Shown here piece after piece: positions 1 to 5,354 of a stretch of 5,374 nucleotides of DNA (positions are counted from its first letter, which is position 1; each line of letters starts with the position of its first letter). This DNA comes from Sedimenticola sp. (lineage in GTDB: Bacteria; Pseudomonadota; Gammaproteobacteria; Chromatiales; Chromatiaceae). Made by a program: the position numbers and the translations under genes. The stretch spans positions 1 to 5,374 of the forward strand of contig JAUXBK010000187.1 of the NCBI GenBank assembly GCA_030619405.1, given 5' to 3'. Under the pieces are notes generated by a model. That model worked only from the letters and a program-made list of their open reading frames with translations, was not told the origin of the DNA and searched no databases.

Positions 1-93
1 CGTCTTCTGCGTTGTGCCAAGGGTTACATACAACGAGTATGCGCCCCTTGGCACGCCTTGAATACGAAGCCATATCCGGCGCAATTCTGGCAT
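1..93 (-). CDS. Possible N-terminal fragment of an unrecognised protein, cut by the window edge
   Basis: A minus-strand frame opens with ATG at 93-91 and stays open for 31 codons to the window edge. It begins MPELRRIWLRIQGVPRG. A purine-rich GGAAG lies 8 bases before the ATG, and the start is only 20 bases past the DUF2782 stop, which would suit an operon. I do not recognise the protein. It does not resemble the start of PolA or ThrB, which flank DUF2782 genes in Pseudomonas. The strong compound hairpin at 14-54 lies inside the frame, which argues that this may be a structured intergenic repeat that happens to be open. More sequence to the left would decide: a long continuing frame supports a gene, an early stop refutes it. 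Confidence 0.25.
   Translation of the reverse strand, partial: MPELRRIWLRIQGVPRGAYSLYVTLGTTQKT
14..54. repeat. Compound stem-loop (palindromic element) downstream of DUF2782 gene
   Basis: GTGCCAAGGG (14-23) is the exact reverse complement of CCCTTGGCAC (45-54). Inside this stem, CATAC (27-31) pairs with GTATG (37-41) around the loop AACGA, with 3-nt internal loops on each side. The result is one 41-base compound hairpin. It lies 60 bases past the stop of the minus-strand DUF2782 gene, so it could attenuate or end that transcript. No T-run follows on the minus strand, so it is not a classical intrinsic terminator. It may instead be a dispersed palindromic repeat. It overlaps a possible edge ORF, and the two readings compete. 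Confidence 0.55.
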
Positions 94-113
94 ATTAATT
101 TCTTCCGGTTGCC

Positions 114-458
114 TTACCAGCTGAACAGCACCCACTGGGGCACGGAGATGTTGTCCGGCGAGTCCCGCCGGACATCCAGCAACCCATCTCCATCCAGATC
201 CAGCAGATAGTAGGGCGGCCCCTTGCGCGGGGTGATCTTCACCATGTAGACCCGGCCCTTGATGCTGTATTGCTCGACCGTCTTATCCTTTCGCTCGATG
301 ATGGTGACCTCGGGCTCCGGCACCTCTCCGCTCCGTACCTCCGGTGGCTCCTGTGGCTCCGGCGGGAGTTGCGGCGGCGGTGGAGCATCGATCGGTTTCT
401 CCTCCCCCACCGAGAGCATCGGCAGGGCCAGCATCAGAGCAACCAGTGACTTCTTCAT
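114..458 (-). CDS. DUF2782 family secreted/periplasmic protein, 114 aa
   Basis: The function is unknown. The product starts MKKSLVALMLALPMLSVG, a short basic n-region and hydrophobic core typical of a signal peptide, so it is probably exported. Residues 24-49 are a proline- and glutamate-rich linker. Residues about 51-114 form the conserved module, with KGRVYMVKITP near 67-77, GPPYYLLDLDGDG near 80-92 and a C-terminal ISVPQWVLF near 104-112. These are the signature stretches I associate with DUF2782. The upstream in-frame extension to 557 is rejected because ATG at 458 begins the signal peptide and has AAGGA 7 bases before it. The gene diverges from rep. In Pseudomonas a homologue sits between polA and thrB, so polA may lie beyond the left edge; this is inference. 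The family call is good, the biochemical role is open. Confidence 0.85.
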   Translation of the reverse strand: MKKSLVALMLALPMLSVGEEKPIDAPPPPQLPPEPQEPPEVRSGEVPEPEVTIIERKDKTVEQYSIKGRVYMVKITPRKGPPYYLLDLDGDGLLDVRRDSPDNISVPQWVLFSW

Positions 459-488
459 AAGGGTTTCCTTGTATTTTTCCTCGAACGG

Positions 489-517
489 CTGAAATCGCGC
501 TCCAATTTCTGCATAAT
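489..517 (+). promoter_or_regulatory. Predicted sigma-70 promoter for rep
   Basis: CTGAAA at 489-494 (4 of 6 to TTGACA) is followed after exactly 17 bp by CATAAT at 512-517 (5 of 6 to TATAAT). Transcription would start near 524, about 48 bases before the rep ATG at 572. On the other strand the same AT-rich patch reads TATTAT (518-513), a possible -10 for the divergent DUF2782 gene, but no good -35 accompanies it. If both are real, the two promoters overlap and would compete. This is read by eye only. Confidence 0.4.
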
Positions 518-571
518 ACAGCAAACCATCCGGCTTTTTTGACCCACCCGCAGCCACTGTCGTTCCCCCCC

Positions 572-2581
572 ATGGCCGATCTCAACCAGCCCCAGCGTGA
601 TGCCGTGCGCTATGCCGACAGGCCCCTGCTGGTGCTGGCCGGTGCCGGGTCCGGCAAGACCCGGGTCATCACCCGCAAGATCGCCTGGCTGATCGAGCAG
701 GCGGGCATGAGCCCCCGCCACATCACCGCCGTCACCTTCACCAACAAGGCGGCCAGGGAGATGAAGTCGCGGGTGGGGACGCTGCTGAAAGGCCGCAACA
801 GCCGCGGGCTGAACATCTCTACCTTCCACACCCTGGGGCTCAACATCCTGCGCCGGGAGCACCGCCGCCTCGGTTACAAACCGGGGTTCAGCCTGTTCGA
901 CGACCAGGACAGCAACAACCTGCTGAAGGAGCTGCTGCGCAAGGGCAGCGGCGAGGACGAGATGGCCGGCAACAGCCAGTGGCGCATCTCCGCGTGGAAG
1001 AGCGCCATGCTGAGCCCGGAGCAGGCAGCCAGCCGGGCCGAGGACGAACTGGATGCCCGCACCGCCCGCCTCTACGGCGACTATCGGCGCGCCCTGAAGG
1101 CTTACAACGCCGTGGATTTCGATGATCTGATCCTGCTGCCGGTACAGCTGTTCGAGCAGGAGCGGACGGCGCTGGAGTGGTGGCAAAACCGGATTCGCTA
1201 CCTGCTGGTGGACGAGTACCAGGACACCAACAGCAGCCAGTACCAGCTGGTGAAACAGCTGGTCGGTATACGCCAGGCCTTCACCGTGGTGGGTGACGAC
1301 GACCAGTCCATCTACGCCTGGCGGGGCGCCCGTCCGGAGAACCTGGCGCAGCTCAAGCAGGACTTCCCGCGACTGCGGGTGATCAAACTGGAGCAAAACT
1401 ACCGCTCCACCAGCCGCATCCTGAAGGCGGCCAACCGGCTCATCGGCAACAATCCCCACCTGTTCGAAAAACGGCTCTGGAGCGACCTGGGCGCCGGCGA
1501 CCCGATCCGGGTGATGGCCTGCCGCAACGAGCAGCAGGAGGCGGAACGGGTGGTGTCCGCGATCCTCCACCACAAGTTCACCAACGGCACCGGCTACGGC
1601 GATTACGCCATCCTCTACCGGGGCAACCACCAGGCGAAGCCGTTCGAGACCATGCTGCGCCAGCACAACATCCCCTACTTCCTCAGCGGCGGCACCTCCT
1701 TCTTCAGCCGCACCGAGGTGAAGGATGTGATGGCCTACCTGCGGCTGCTGGCCAACCCGGACGACGACGCCGCCTTTCTGCGCATCGTCAACACTCCGCG
1801 GCGGGAGATCGGCCCGGGCACCCTGGAAAAACTGGGGGCCTACGCCACCCGCCGCCACATCCCTCTGCTGGCCGCCTGCGGAGAGCTGGGACTGGAGCAG
1901 CAGCTAGGTACACGCCCCCTGCAACGGCTGCGCGACTTCGATCAGTGGGTGACACGGTACCAGCAGCGGGCGGAGAGCGACCACCCGGTGAAGACCGTCC
2001 ACGGCATGCTGCAGGAGCTGGGCTACGAGGAGTGGCTGTACGAGAACGCCTCCAGCGGCCGGGTGGCTGAGCGGCGCTGGGAGAACGTCTTAGAGCTGGT
2101 GCAGTGGCTGGAGCGACTGCACCAGGGCGACAGGGTGGGCGAGAGCCTGGCGGAAATGGTCACCCATCTCACCCTGCAAGACGTGCTGCAACGGCAGGAC
2201 GATGAATCGGGCGGCGACCAGGTGCACCTGATGACCCTGCACTCCGCCAAGGGGCTGGAGTTCCCCCACGTTTTCCTGGTGGGGATGGAGGAGGAGCTGC
2301 TGCCGCACCGCACCAGCATCGAAGAGGGCAATATCGAAGAGGAGCGGCGGCTCGCCTACGTCGGCATCACCCGTGCCCGGCGCTCACTCACCATCAGCTA
2401 TGCGGAGAAGCGTAAACGCTTCGGCGAGGTGATCCGCTGTGAACCAAGCCGGTTTCTGGAGGAACTCCCCGAGCAGGAGCTGCAATGGGAAGGGCGAGGC
2501 GACAAACTCACCAAAGAAGAGCGCCAGCAACGAGGCACCACCCACCTGGCAGGGCTGCGCGCCATGCTGGGCGGGGAGTAG
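572..2581 (+). CDS. rep: ATP-dependent DNA helicase Rep (UvrD/Rep superfamily 1A), 669 aa
   Basis: Rep is a 3'-5' single-stranded DNA translocase that helps replication forks pass protein roadblocks and restarts stalled forks; it acts in the cytoplasm on DNA. All SF1A motifs are visible: Walker A AGAGSGKT (23-30), Ia TFTNKAAREM (55-64), Walker B LLVDEYQDTN (211-220), III GDDDQSIYAWRGA (241-253), IV LEQNYRS (273-279), V TLHSAKGLEF (555-564) and VI YVGITRAR (596-603). The length is close to E. coli Rep (about 673), and the match in remembered sequence runs end to end, including LFDDQD, HFxN-like, ILYRGNHQ and SGGTSFFSR stretches, which favours Rep over UvrD or PcrA. ATG 572 is chosen because MADLNQPQRDAV matches the family N-terminus. 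The region before it is C-rich with no Shine-Dalgarno, and a TTG at 539 is an unlikely alternative. The gene is intact and followed by a mobile element 37 bp downstream. Confidence 0.97.
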   Translation: MADLNQPQRDAVRYADRPLLVLAGAGSGKTRVITRKIAWLIEQAGMSPRHITAVTFTNKAAREMKSRVGTLLKGRNSRGLNISTFHTLGLNILRREHRRLGYKPGFSLFDDQDSNNLLKELLRKGSGEDEMAGNSQWRISAWKSAMLSPEQAASRAEDELDARTARLYGDYRRALKAYNAVDFDDLILLPVQLFEQERTALEWWQNRIRYLLVDEYQDTNSSQYQLVKQLVGIRQAFTVVGDDDQSIYAWRGARPENLAQLKQDFPRLRVIKLEQNYRSTSRILKAANRLIGNNPHLFEKRLWSDLGAGDPIRVMACRNEQQEAERVVSAILHHKFTNGTGYGDYAILYRGNHQAKPFETMLRQHNIPYFLSGGTSFFSRTEVKDVMAYLRLLANPDDDAAFLRIVNTPRREIGPGTLEKLGAYATRRHIPLLAACGELGLEQQLGTRPLQRLRDFDQWVTRYQQRAESDHPVKTVHGMLQELGYEEWLYENASSGRVAERRWENVLELVQWLERLHQGDRVGESLAEMVTHLTLQDVLQRQDDESGGDQVHLMTLHSAKGLEFPHVFLVGMEEELLPHRTSIEEGNIEEERRLAYVGITRARRSLTISYAEKRKRFGEVIRCEPSRFLEELPEQELQWEGRGDKLTKEERQQRGTTHLAGLRAMLGGE

Positions 2582-2610
2582 TCCCACAGGCGACAGGCAA
2601 AAGAAATGCA

Positions 2611-2618
2611 GATCAAAC
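2611..2618. repeat. Target site duplication, left, of MITE copy 1
   Basis: GATCAAAC here is repeated exactly at 2700-2707, immediately after the right inverted repeat. The next base (G) is also shared, but it belongs to the element on the left side. Removing one repeat plus the element restores a simple empty site. Confidence 0.88.
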
Positions 2619-2699
2619 GTAACCGTTCAGTCCCCCTGCTGTTTTGAACCCCTCACCCTGAGGGAGAGGGGATTTGAGGAGGGGGGACTGAACGGTTAC
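2619..2699 (-). mobile_element. 81-bp IS66-type miniature inverted-repeat element (MITE), copy 1
   Basis: The ends GTAACCGTTCAGTCCCCC (2619-2636) and its exact complement (2682-2699) form a perfect 18-bp terminal inverted repeat. The element is flanked by a perfect 8-bp direct repeat, GATCAAAC (2611-2618 and 2700-2707). The centre has a 23-base near-palindrome (about 2649-2671) with one A:A mismatch, so the whole unit can fold into one long hairpin. It carries no ORF. Its reverse complement matches copy 2 at 4606-4686 at 76 of 81 positions. Ends starting GTAA and an 8-bp target duplication are the established marks of IS66-family elements, so mobilisation by an IS66 transposase in trans is inferred. 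It sits between the convergent rep and cytochrome genes and interrupts neither. Strand is set relative to copy 2. Confidence 0.88.
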
Positions 2700-2707
2700 G
2701 ATCAAAC
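2700..2707. repeat. Target site duplication, right, of MITE copy 1
   Basis: Exact second copy of GATCAAAC from 2611-2618, directly abutting the right terminal repeat of the 81-bp element. Confidence 0.88.
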
Positions 2708-2723
2708 GGCCTCTTTATGCACG

Positions 2724-2746
2724 ACTACTTGCAGGATCCAGGTAGT
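2724..2746 (-). terminator. Stem-loop just past the cytochrome c stop; possible terminator
   Basis: ACTACTTG (2724-2731) pairs with CAGGTAGT (2739-2746) as an 8-bp stem with one G-U pair and a 7-base loop. It begins 3 bases beyond the cytochrome stop codon on the minus strand. No T-run follows on either strand, so intrinsic termination would be weak. It may only protect the 3' end of the transcript, or be chance. Confidence 0.25.
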
Positions 2747-2748
2747 AC

Positions 2749-3240
2749 TCAGAGCCCGGACAACCAGTCAGCGATTGCCTGTATCTCAGGCTCGGACACC
2801 TGGTCAATGACACCCTTCATGATCATCGTCTGACCATGACTCCGGGCACCACTCTTGATGTCGTTCATCTGGGCAATCAGATACTGGCTGCCCTGACCGG
2901 CCAGTTTCGGATAGGTGCTCAGTATCGTCTTACGGCCATCCGGGCCGTGGCAGGCACTGCAGCCTTTGGCGGCATAGAGCGAAGCACCATCGCTGCCCGC
3001 AGGAACCGGGGCGGCAGCCGGGACGGGCTCGGCTATCCGACCGGCTGCAGGCGTGGGCTCCTTGTCGGCTGCCGGTAACACTGCCACCGCCTTGGCCTCC
3101 CCTGCTACCTCAACCTTCCCGATCGGGCTGATACGTTCGACCACTTCCGGCCGTACCTCCGCCAAAGCCTGGGCACTCACACCCAGGACGATCATCCCGA
3201 AGACAGCCACGCTATTAGAAAAACCCGCTTTCTGGCCCAC
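2749..3240 (-). CDS. Periplasmic monohaem class I cytochrome c with Pro/Ala-rich linker, 163 aa
   Basis: A probable small electron carrier of the periplasm. The GTG at 3240 is chosen as start because GGAGG lies 7 bases upstream; the in-frame ATG at 3258 and TTG at 3279 have no ribosome site and would spoil the signal peptide. Residues 1-27 form a signal peptide (basic Gln-Lys start, hydrophobic core, AxA-type end AQALA before EVRPEV). Residues about 28-80 are a low-complexity Ala/Pro/Val/Glu linker. The haem domain spans about 82-163, with CSACH at 94-98 giving two thioether cysteines and the proximal histidine. Met139 or Met141 in QTMIMKGV is the likely distal ligand. The YPKLAGQGSQYLIAQM stretch is typical of the c4/c5/c553-like group. 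One CXXCH in 163 residues excludes dihaem c4. Electron partners are not shown by the context. Confidence 0.9.
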   Translation of the reverse strand: MGQKAGFSNSVAVFGMIVLGVSAQALAEVRPEVVERISPIGKVEVAGEAKAVAVLPAADKEPTPAAGRIAEPVPAAAPVPAGSDGASLYAAKGCSACHGPDGRKTILSTYPKLAGQGSQYLIAQMNDIKSGARSHGQTMIMKGVIDQVSEPEIQAIADWLSGL

Positions 3241-3287
3241 TGTCAAGCCTCCGTACATCAGTATCTGGTAATGTATCAATAGGGCGC

Positions 3288-3293
3288 AGTATA
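3288..3293 (-). promoter_or_regulatory. Candidate -10 element for the cytochrome c gene
   Basis: The minus strand reads TATACT here (5 of 6 to TATAAT), about 48 bases upstream of the GTG start at 3240. No convincing -35 hexamer lies 16-18 bp further up, so if this is used an activator may be needed. Read by eye only. Confidence 0.25.
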
Positions 3294-3435
3294 ACGATAA
3301 ACCCCAAAAAGATCGACTCTATCCATAGACGTGGTTTTAAACTCAGGGTAATATATTCTGTCTTTGCCATCCCCCTTGTTCCAGTGGCTCGGAGCTGTCC
3401 TCAAGTTTGCACTACATCGATTTAGGTTCAACATT

Positions 3436-3512
<77 letters not shown>

Positions 3513-3616
3513 GTCACTCCCGTCCATGCCGCCTCCCTCTACCACTCGCCCCTCTTCAAAACCGTAGGATTAAGGGCTGGCGTAGAAATTAATTTACACC
3601 TAGATACTGAGGCGGG
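3513..3616. other. Intergenic gap between tRNA-Arg and DUF1499 gene
   Basis: About 100 bases hold no convincing feature. The only structure is a 10-bp AT palindrome AAATTAATTT (3586-3595), with no GC stem or T-run to make a terminator for the tRNA or the converging DUF1499 gene. Confidence 0.5.
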
Positions 3617-4363
3617 TCACCCCCCGATCCGTGCTTCAAGGTCGGCAAAAAAGGCGCGGATGCGGTTGGCATTGGCACCGCCATCTCCACCGCCACCATG
3701 ACGGGAAGTGGAGCGCATATCGACCCGCGTCCCTGCTTTCGTGGCGGTCAGACGTATGGCGACATCATCCTTGAAACCGAACCAGAAGGTGGTGACGGTG
3801 GCCTCGATCCGCCCTTCATCCGGCTCGGCAGCGACCAGCTTCCAGCCCCGCTCTTTCAGCACGGCCAGAACCTCGTCGAACACCTGCTCCATCGGGACAG
3901 GAAGGTTGAGCGGAACGATATCAGGGTAGGCTGCCCGTTGCTGCTCAGCTACCTTTGCCCCCGGGTGGAGCCTCGAGGTGGGTGCATCCCAGAACTCGGG
4001 GGGGGTTTCCAGATCTGTAGTAATATCCTGAATCGGGGGCAGCACCGATTTCGAGTAGCTCCAGTAAAGCGGCGTAGCCAGAGCGGGCAGGACAATGAGC
4101 AGCGCGAGGAGGCTGAGGGTAAACCCACGCTGGCCGCGTCCCGGCCATGTCTGAAACATTCCGAACAGCGCGAATATCACGGAGACAACGCCGCCTGCCA
4201 CTGCCAGCTGCAATATATCCAGCGAGCGGCCGTAACCCCACCACTCCATGCGAAAGCCTATGGCCGCGAGCACCACGATGGCCAGAAACAGGAGAGCCAG
4301 GGCCAATGCCAGCAGTGCAACCCGTGACAACGGGCGCCGCTGCTCTTTTTCACCTGCTTTCAT
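3617..4363 (-). CDS. DUF1499 family membrane protein, 248 aa
   Basis: The biochemical function is unknown. A basic N-terminus (1-14) leads into three hydrophobic segments at about 14-36, 49-70 and 80-100, so the protein is anchored in the inner membrane. Residues about 109-245 form the DUF1499 domain: PPIQDITTDLETPPEFW (109-125), AAYPDIVPLNLPVP (144-157), GWKLVAAEPDEGRIEAT (173-189), TTFWFGFKDDVAIRL (191-205) and VDMRSTSR (214-221), ending in the ANANRIRAFFADL helix. These are family signature stretches. The ATG at 4363 has GAGG 8 bases upstream, supporting this start. A Gly-rich run, HGGGGDGG (222-229), is a small local oddity in an otherwise conserved segment. The gene is well separated from its neighbours, and no promoter is recognisable in front of it. 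Confidence 0.88.
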   Translation of the reverse strand: MKAGEKEQRRPLSRVALLALALALLFLAIVVLAAIGFRMEWWGYGRSLDILQLAVAGGVVSVIFALFGMFQTWPGRGQRGFTLSLLALLIVLPALATPLYWSYSKSVLPPIQDITTDLETPPEFWDAPTSRLHPGAKVAEQQRAAYPDIVPLNLPVPMEQVFDEVLAVLKERGWKLVAAEPDEGRIEATVTTFWFGFKDDVAIRLTATKAGTRVDMRSTSRHGGGGDGGANANRIRAFFADLEARIGG

Positions 4364-4597
4364 TTGAAGATCCTCACAGTCTCAGCGGGCCTGCCATATC
4401 GACAATCCCACCCGCCGGTCTTGTGCCCGAAAGGTTTCGTTGCCCATCCGAATCAGTCAGCCCATGGCCGTAAGACCACAACCCGCGGCTGTACAGGGAT
4501 GTACAAATACCGTGGTTACGGGACGCAGGGGAACGGCCCAGCTGCCGACACACCGCTGATGAGTAATCGGGCAGCCTTCTGTGTTCTCAGCAGACCG
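4364..4597. other. Intergenic region with no recognised gene
   Basis: About 230 bases lie between the DUF1499 start and the second mobile element. I see no ORF with family resemblance or a good ribosome site. The one local structure is TGTACA-GGGA-TGTACA (4490-4505), two copies of a self-complementary hexamer separated by 4 bases. It could be an operator-like site but is short enough to be chance. Confidence 0.5.
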
Positions 4598-4605
4598 CCC
4601 TTATT
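4598..4605. repeat. Target site duplication, left, of MITE copy 2
   Basis: CCCTTATT here is repeated exactly at 4687-4694, directly after the right end of the 81-bp element. It is independent of the GATCAAAC duplication at copy 1. Confidence 0.88.
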
Positions 4606-4686
4606 GTAACCGTTCAGTCCCCCCTCCTAAAATCCCCTCTCCCTCAGGGAGAGGGGTTCAAAACGGCAGGGGGAGTAAACGGTTAC
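4606..4686 (+). mobile_element. 81-bp IS66-type MITE, copy 2 (inverted relative to copy 1)
   Basis: It is exactly 81 bp, like copy 1, and matches the reverse complement of copy 1 except at five positions. The left end GTAACCGTTCAGTCCCCC (4606-4623) and the right end (4669-4686) agree at 16 of 18 positions, so the right end has drifted. The central CCCTCTCCCTCAGGGAGAGG palindrome is perfect over an 11-bp stem. A perfect 8-bp direct repeat CCCTTATT flanks it. It has no coding capacity. The GTAA ends and 8-bp duplication match IS66-family insertion; the transposase would have to come from elsewhere in the genome. The insertion lies against the 3' end of the small membrane-protein gene, whose stop codon falls in the right duplication. 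Confidence 0.88.
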
Positions 4687-4694
4687 CCCTTATT
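4687..4694. repeat. Target site duplication, right, of MITE copy 2; contains the stop codon of the adjacent gene
   Basis: Exact second copy of CCCTTATT (4598-4605). Bases 4690-4692 read TAA on the minus strand and end the 65-residue membrane-protein gene. The duplication therefore kept that gene's original C-terminus intact. Confidence 0.88.
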
Positions 4695-4887
4695 TCCTGA
4701 CGGCAAGCAGCTGCAGTTTCACCAGGCATGCCATCACCATCAAGGCGATGCCCCCGCTGAAAAAGGCTCCCGTCTCAAAGCCAAACAGGTAGAAATCCCC
4801 CAGGAGGCGGGAGACGCCTGCCACCAGACAAATCAGAATACCCAGTACGGCAGCACTGTTTCCTATAATCCTCAGCAAACTATCCAT
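4690..4887 (-). CDS. Small two-helix membrane protein of unknown function, 65 aa
   Basis: I do not recognise a family. The protein starts MDSLLRIIGNSAAVLGILIC and has two hydrophobic segments at about 8-29 and 40-60, separated by a short loop RLLGDFYLFGFETG. A basic tail VKLQLLAVRK suggests the C-terminus stays in the cytoplasm. It has two cysteines (C20, C54), each within a helix, and no motif. The ATG at 4887 is preferred because a G-rich AGGGGGGG precedes it by about 2 bases, closer than ideal; the only upstream alternative is a TTG at 4923. The membrane-like composition supports a real gene, but short length leaves doubt. A mobile element begins 3 bp past the stop, so its normal downstream sequence has been displaced. 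Confidence 0.6.
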   Translation of the reverse strand: MDSLLRIIGNSAAVLGILICLVAGVSRLLGDFYLFGFETGAFFSGGIALMVMACLVKLQLLAVRK

Positions 4888-5190
4888 ATCCCCCCCTGCT
4901 GTGCCAACTTCCCGAAAGGGCAAAATCTGCCCCTTGTGCGTGCGTTACAACCATTCAGAGCCATCCAAAGCAGGAACGGGGCCCATGCTATAGGCCCACT
5001 GAACGGATACAGGGAGTTTACTTGTTTCCACCCCGGTCGGATACCGTCCTGCTCCATAACCTCGACTCAATCCGCGCAGCAGAAGCGGATCAGCCCCTCG
5101 TTGATGAGCCTCTCCCAGCTTCTTATAGTGTAAACGGTGAACCCTGTTTGCAGACCTCGCCATTTCCGTTCAAAAACGCCTCAATAAATG
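4888..5190. other. Gene-free region upstream of the small membrane protein
   Basis: About 300 bases with no convincing gene. Short open frames exist on both strands, but none has recognisable motifs, a good ribosome site or a membrane or globular pattern. The stretch may hold the promoter of the 65-residue protein, though I see no clear pair of hexamers, plus the possible degenerate inverted-repeat element at 4947-5010. Confidence 0.45.
4947..5010. repeat. Possible decayed relative of the IS66-type MITE ends
   Basis: CTGAACGGATAC (4999-5010) matches 11 of 12 bases of the right terminal repeat of the 81-bp elements. ACAACCATTCAG (4947-4958) matches 9 of 12 of the left one, with three transitions, so the two face each other over 64 bp. 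An internal GGGCC...GGCCC inverted repeat lies at about 4979-4996. The interior does not resemble the 81-bp copies and the flanking octamers differ (5 of 8 alike), so this is either an old, eroded member of another subtype or coincidence. Confidence 0.3.
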
Positions 5191-5191
5191 G

Positions 5192-5267
5192 ACAGGATTT
5201 ACAGGATTTACAGGTTTATGTAATTCTGTAAATTCTGTTAATCCTGAACAATCCTGTAAATCCTGTC
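5192..5267. repeat. Palindromic array of 9-base repeats (ACAGGATTT / AATCCTGTA)
   Basis: The left part has ACAGGATTT twice (5192-5200, 5201-5209) and then a degenerate third unit. The right part has five units of the complementary 9-mer AATYCTGTA at 5222, 5231, 5240, 5250 and 5259, with one extra base at 5249. The outer arms ACAGGATTTACAGGATT (5192-5208) and AATCCTGTAAATCCTGT (5250-5266) are exact 17-bp inverted repeats, so the array folds into one long hairpin. This is an intergenic dispersed-repeat type of structure; no coding role is apparent. Confidence 0.85.
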
Positions 5268-5275
5268 ATTTTTTT
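5192..5275 (+). terminator. Possible rho-independent terminator formed by the 9-mer palindrome and a T-run
   Basis: The 17-bp stem described for the repeat array is followed on the plus strand, after CA, by seven Ts (5269-5275). The arrangement resembles an intrinsic terminator, but the loop is long (41 bases, itself partly paired), the stem is AT-rich, and no plus-strand gene ends just upstream. It may have been co-opted or be incidental. Confidence 0.3.
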
Positions 5276-5282
5276 GGTGCCG

Positions 5283-5354
5283 GCAACGGGCTGTACTCGT
5301 TGCAGAGTGTCCAATTTTCGTCTGAAAATGTATTTTTTTTATTAGAACTAATAA
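5283..5354. other. AT-rich tail with three successive small hairpins
   Basis: GCAACG/CGTTGC (5283-5288 and 5298-5303), ATTTTC/GAAAAT (5314-5319 and 5324-5329, then a run of eight Ts at 5333-5340), and TTATTAG-AA-CTAATAA (5339-5354) follow one another. Base composition falls sharply here compared with the GC-rich genes. The last palindrome could be an operator near a promoter for a gene beyond the right edge, but no hexamer pair is clear. Confidence 0.35.

Noticed and set aside
455..1858. Long 467-residue minus-strand open frame opposite rep
   Set aside because: It is the GC-rich antisense shadow of a clear, intact helicase gene, with Val/Leu/Ala/Gln-heavy composition and no family resemblance.
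2439..2810. Plus-strand 123-codon frame overlapping the end of rep and running through the MITE
   Set aside because: It overlaps rep in another frame, crosses a mobile element and the cytochrome 3' end, and shows no domain or start signal.
3262..3280. TTGAT half-site upstream of the cytochrome gene as an FNR box
   Set aside because: The second half-site does not match, so only a chance half-site is present.
3698..4327. 209-codon plus-strand frame opposite the DUF1499 gene
   Set aside because: Antisense shadow; the minus-strand reading has clear membrane helices and DUF1499 signature motifs.
4945..5163. 72-codon minus-strand frame and overlapping frames upstream of the small membrane protein
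   Set aside because: Several frames are open over parts of the region but none has a supported start, a recognisable motif or consistent composition, and they cross a possible repeat.
5192..5267. The 9-mer array as a CRISPR array
   Set aside because: Units are only 9 bases, lie without spacers and reverse orientation midway, which no CRISPR array does.
5294..5302. TACTCGTTG, the complement of CAACGAGTA at 31-39, as a sign of paired terminal repeats of the window
   Set aside because: A 9-base match in about 5 kb is within chance, and the surrounding bases do not extend it.
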